Under the pieces are notes generated by a model. The model saw nothing but the letters and a program-made list of their open reading frames with translations, was not told where the DNA came from and searched no databases. The position numbers and the translations under genes were made by a program. From contig SKPS01000042.1 in assembly GCA_007119395.1 (NCBI GenBank), forward strand, positions 1 through 7,583: a stretch of DNA of 7,583 bases, in the 5' to 3' direction. Origin of the DNA: Lentimicrobiaceae bacterium. GTDB taxonomy: Bacteria; Bacteroidota; Bacteroidia; Bacteroidales; SKPS01. Below are positions 6,182 to 7,583 of this stretch, piece by piece (the stretch's first letter is position 1; each line of letters begins with the position of its first letter).

Positions 6182-7333
6182 GTGCAACCGAACACTTTAC
6201 CCACCGGTTACAACCCTTCACTGCCAAGTGGTACTTCGCAAGAGAAGTCACTGAGGTTGATTGCTGATAAAGTATTAAAAGGGCGTCGCATCTCTGTAGA
6301 AGAGGCTGTATTACTATATCAATCAGCTCCACTATCATGGCTTGGCTGGCTGGCTTCCGTAGTTCGGCAACGTATGCACGGCAATACAACATGGTACAAC
6401 AGGAATTTCCATATAGAACCCACCAACCGCTGCATATATAATTGCCGCTTTTGCTCTTATAATGAGCACCATAACCCTGATGTGTGGGACTACAGCCTTG
6501 AACAGATCAAAGACCTGGCTGCTACGGCTCCCGATGACATTACCGAAATACATATCGTTGGCGGGGTTGCGCTGGATCGCAACACACGTTACTACGCCAA
6601 CCTGATCACTGCTGTGCGCTCGGTAAAACCTACCGTGTGTATCAAAGCCTATTCTGCCATCGAAATAAGCTATATGGCACAAATAGACCAACTTCCACTG
6701 GAAGAGGTGTTGAAAACGCTGCATCAGGCTGGTCTGGATGCCATCCCCGGTGGTGGTGCAGAAATCTTCGATGCCGAAATCCGCCAAAAAATATGTCCTG
6801 AAAAAGACGATGCCAACCGCTGGCTGGAAGTGCATCACACCGCACATCGAATGGGAATACCCACCAACGCAACCATATTATACGGGCACATAGAGAACTA
6901 TCAACACCGGGCTGAGCATCTGCTGAGGATTCGTGAGTTGCAGGATGAGACATCAGGCTTTCTGGCATTCATTCCGCTTAAGTACAAGCATGCCAACAAC
7001 CCGATGGGTGAGGCAGGGGAGGTGTCGGCGGCAGAAGACCTGCGTAATTATGCTGTGACCAGAATTTTTCTTGACAACGTACCCCATTTGAAGAGCTACT
7101 GGCCAATGATTGGCCGCGATATTGCCCAGCTATCACAATGGTTCGGTGTGGATGATCTGGATGGGACCATCCATGACTCCACGCGTATTTACAGTGCAGC
7201 GGGAGCAGAGGATCAACAACCCGATATGACCACCGAATCATTGGAGAGACTGATTCGGGAAGCCGGCTTTAAGCCGATCGAACGCGACAGCCTCTACCAA
7301 CCGGTATCCGGAAGCATCACTACTGCACCGTGA
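6182..7333 (+). CDS. mqnE: Aminodeoxyfutalosine synthase (radical SAM, menaquinone synthesis)
   Basis: This 383-residue cytoplasmic enzyme should use SAM and a [4Fe-4S] cluster to join 3-[(1-carboxyvinyl)oxy]benzoate with the adenosyl moiety, making aminodeoxyfutalosine. The cluster ligands are Cys84, Cys88 and Cys91 in NRCIYNCRFCSY (82-93). Further family blocks are FHIEPTN (76-82), EIHIVGGVA (122-130), IPGGGAEIFDAEIRQKICP (188-206), TNATILYGH (228-236) and RELQDETSGFLAFIPL (251-266). GGGAEIF together with KICP favours MqnE over the paralogue MqnC. The start is a GTG touching the preceding TAA, in the same frame. The next ATG, codon 65, would remove conserved N-terminal sequence; a TTG at codon 26 is a less likely alternative. 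No separate promoter was found, so cotranscription with the M43 gene is likely. The last 14 bp overlap the convergent sppA-like gene. Confidence 0.94.
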   Translation: MQPNTLPTGYNPSLPSGTSQEKSLRLIADKVLKGRRISVEEAVLLYQSAPLSWLGWLASVVRQRMHGNTTWYNRNFHIEPTNRCIYNCRFCSYNEHHNPDVWDYSLEQIKDLAATAPDDITEIHIVGGVALDRNTRYYANLITAVRSVKPTVCIKAYSAIEISYMAQIDQLPLEEVLKTLHQAGLDAIPGGGAEIFDAEIRQKICPEKDDANRWLEVHHTAHRMGIPTNATILYGHIENYQHRAEHLLRIRELQDETSGFLAFIPLKYKHANNPMGEAGEVSAAEDLRNYAVTRIFLDNVPHLKSYWPMIGRDIAQLSQWFGVDDLDGTIHDSTRIYSAAGAEDQQPDMTTESLERLIREAGFKPIERDSLYQPVSGSITTAP

Positions 7334-7583
7334 TCATGTAAGGCAACCTCGCCTGCACTCCCTCCAGCCTTCCAACCTCCTGCATCATCTCATAATAGTG
7401 GTAATGGGTTCCCAGGTGCTTTCTGATCAATCCATCAGCACGCGTTTCACCCGATAGCTGCCTGAAGATTCTGGTGAAGGGGTCTACCTGCTCCGGTAAC
7501 TCAAGAACACGGTAATCGTCGATACCGGCTTCCGCAGCCGCAATCCGGATGGCTTCATCCAGCCCCCCAAGAGCATCAACCAA
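7320..7583 (-). CDS. sppA: Partial signal peptide peptidase SppA-like protein (S49 family), C-terminal end
   Basis: The last 87 residues of a minus-strand gene that enters from the right edge; the TAG stop is at 7322-7320. The fragment opens with LVDALGGLDEAIRIAAAEAG, which matches the S49/SppA block GLVDxLGGLDEAI after the catalytic region. It ends in RLEGVQARLPYMITVQ, resembling the C-terminus of the long (67-kDa type) SppA of Bacteroidota. The first codon in the window is TTG, an internal Leu and not a start. SppA degrades cleaved signal peptides in the inner membrane. The catalytic Ser and Lys lie outside the window, so activity cannot be judged. It converges on mqnE with a 14-bp coding overlap. 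Confidence 0.8.
   Translation of the reverse strand: MVDALGGLDEAIRIAAAEAGIDDYRVLELPEQVDPFTRIFRQLSGETRADGLIRKHLGTHYHYYEMMQEVGRLEGVQARLPYMITVQ

Noticed and set aside
6335..6968. Two overlapping minus-strand open frames antisense to mqnE (6335-6847 and 6642-6968)
   Set aside because: Both are shadows of the conserved mqnE coding sequence and show no domain of their own.

Overview
The window looks like an ordinary chromosomal segment of a Bacteroidota bacterium. Three things point there. Two large secreted peptidases both end in type IX secretion (T9SS) C-terminal sorting domains. Exact matches to the Bacteroidota -7 promoter box (TAnnTTTG) lie upstream of three genes. Start codons are not preceded by clear Shine-Dalgarno sequences. 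The genus cannot be told from this sequence alone.

Layout, left to right. (1) 1-384, minus strand: the N-terminal part of a small secreted or lipoprotein-like protein with a bacterial SH3 domain, cut by the window edge. (2) 620-2146, minus strand: a tight two-gene operon, mqnB then mqnD in transcription order, for menaquinone synthesis by the futalosine route. (3) 2147-2321: a divergent intergenic region. (4) 2322-4754, plus strand: a C10 (streptopain-like) cysteine peptidase with four PKD repeats and a T9SS sorting domain. (5) 4895-6181, plus strand: an M43 (pappalysin/cytophagalysin-like) zinc metallopeptidase with a T9SS sorting domain. (6) 6182-7333, plus strand: mqnE, a radical SAM aminofutalosine synthase that starts on the base after the metallopeptidase stop codon. 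(7) 7320-7583, minus strand: the C-terminal end of an SppA-type S49 peptidase, overlapping the 3' end of mqnE by 14 bp and running off the right edge.

How the genes fit together. MqnE, MqnB and MqnD are three steps of the futalosine pathway: joining the enolpyruvyl-benzoate intermediate to the SAM-derived adenosyl moiety, removing the purine base, and forming 1,4-dihydroxy-6-naphthoate. The pathway also needs MqnA and MqnC, which are not in this window. The mqn genes are split into two divergent units with the two exported peptidases between them. The peptidases share an export route but have no evident biochemical link to quinone synthesis.

I did not find a mobile element, CRISPR array, RNA gene or an obviously new system. 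The most useful observations are the SH3 gene at the left edge, the zero-gap in-frame junction between the metallopeptidase and mqnE, the Asn at the predicted purine-recognition position of MqnB, and the likely start correction for the metallopeptidase.
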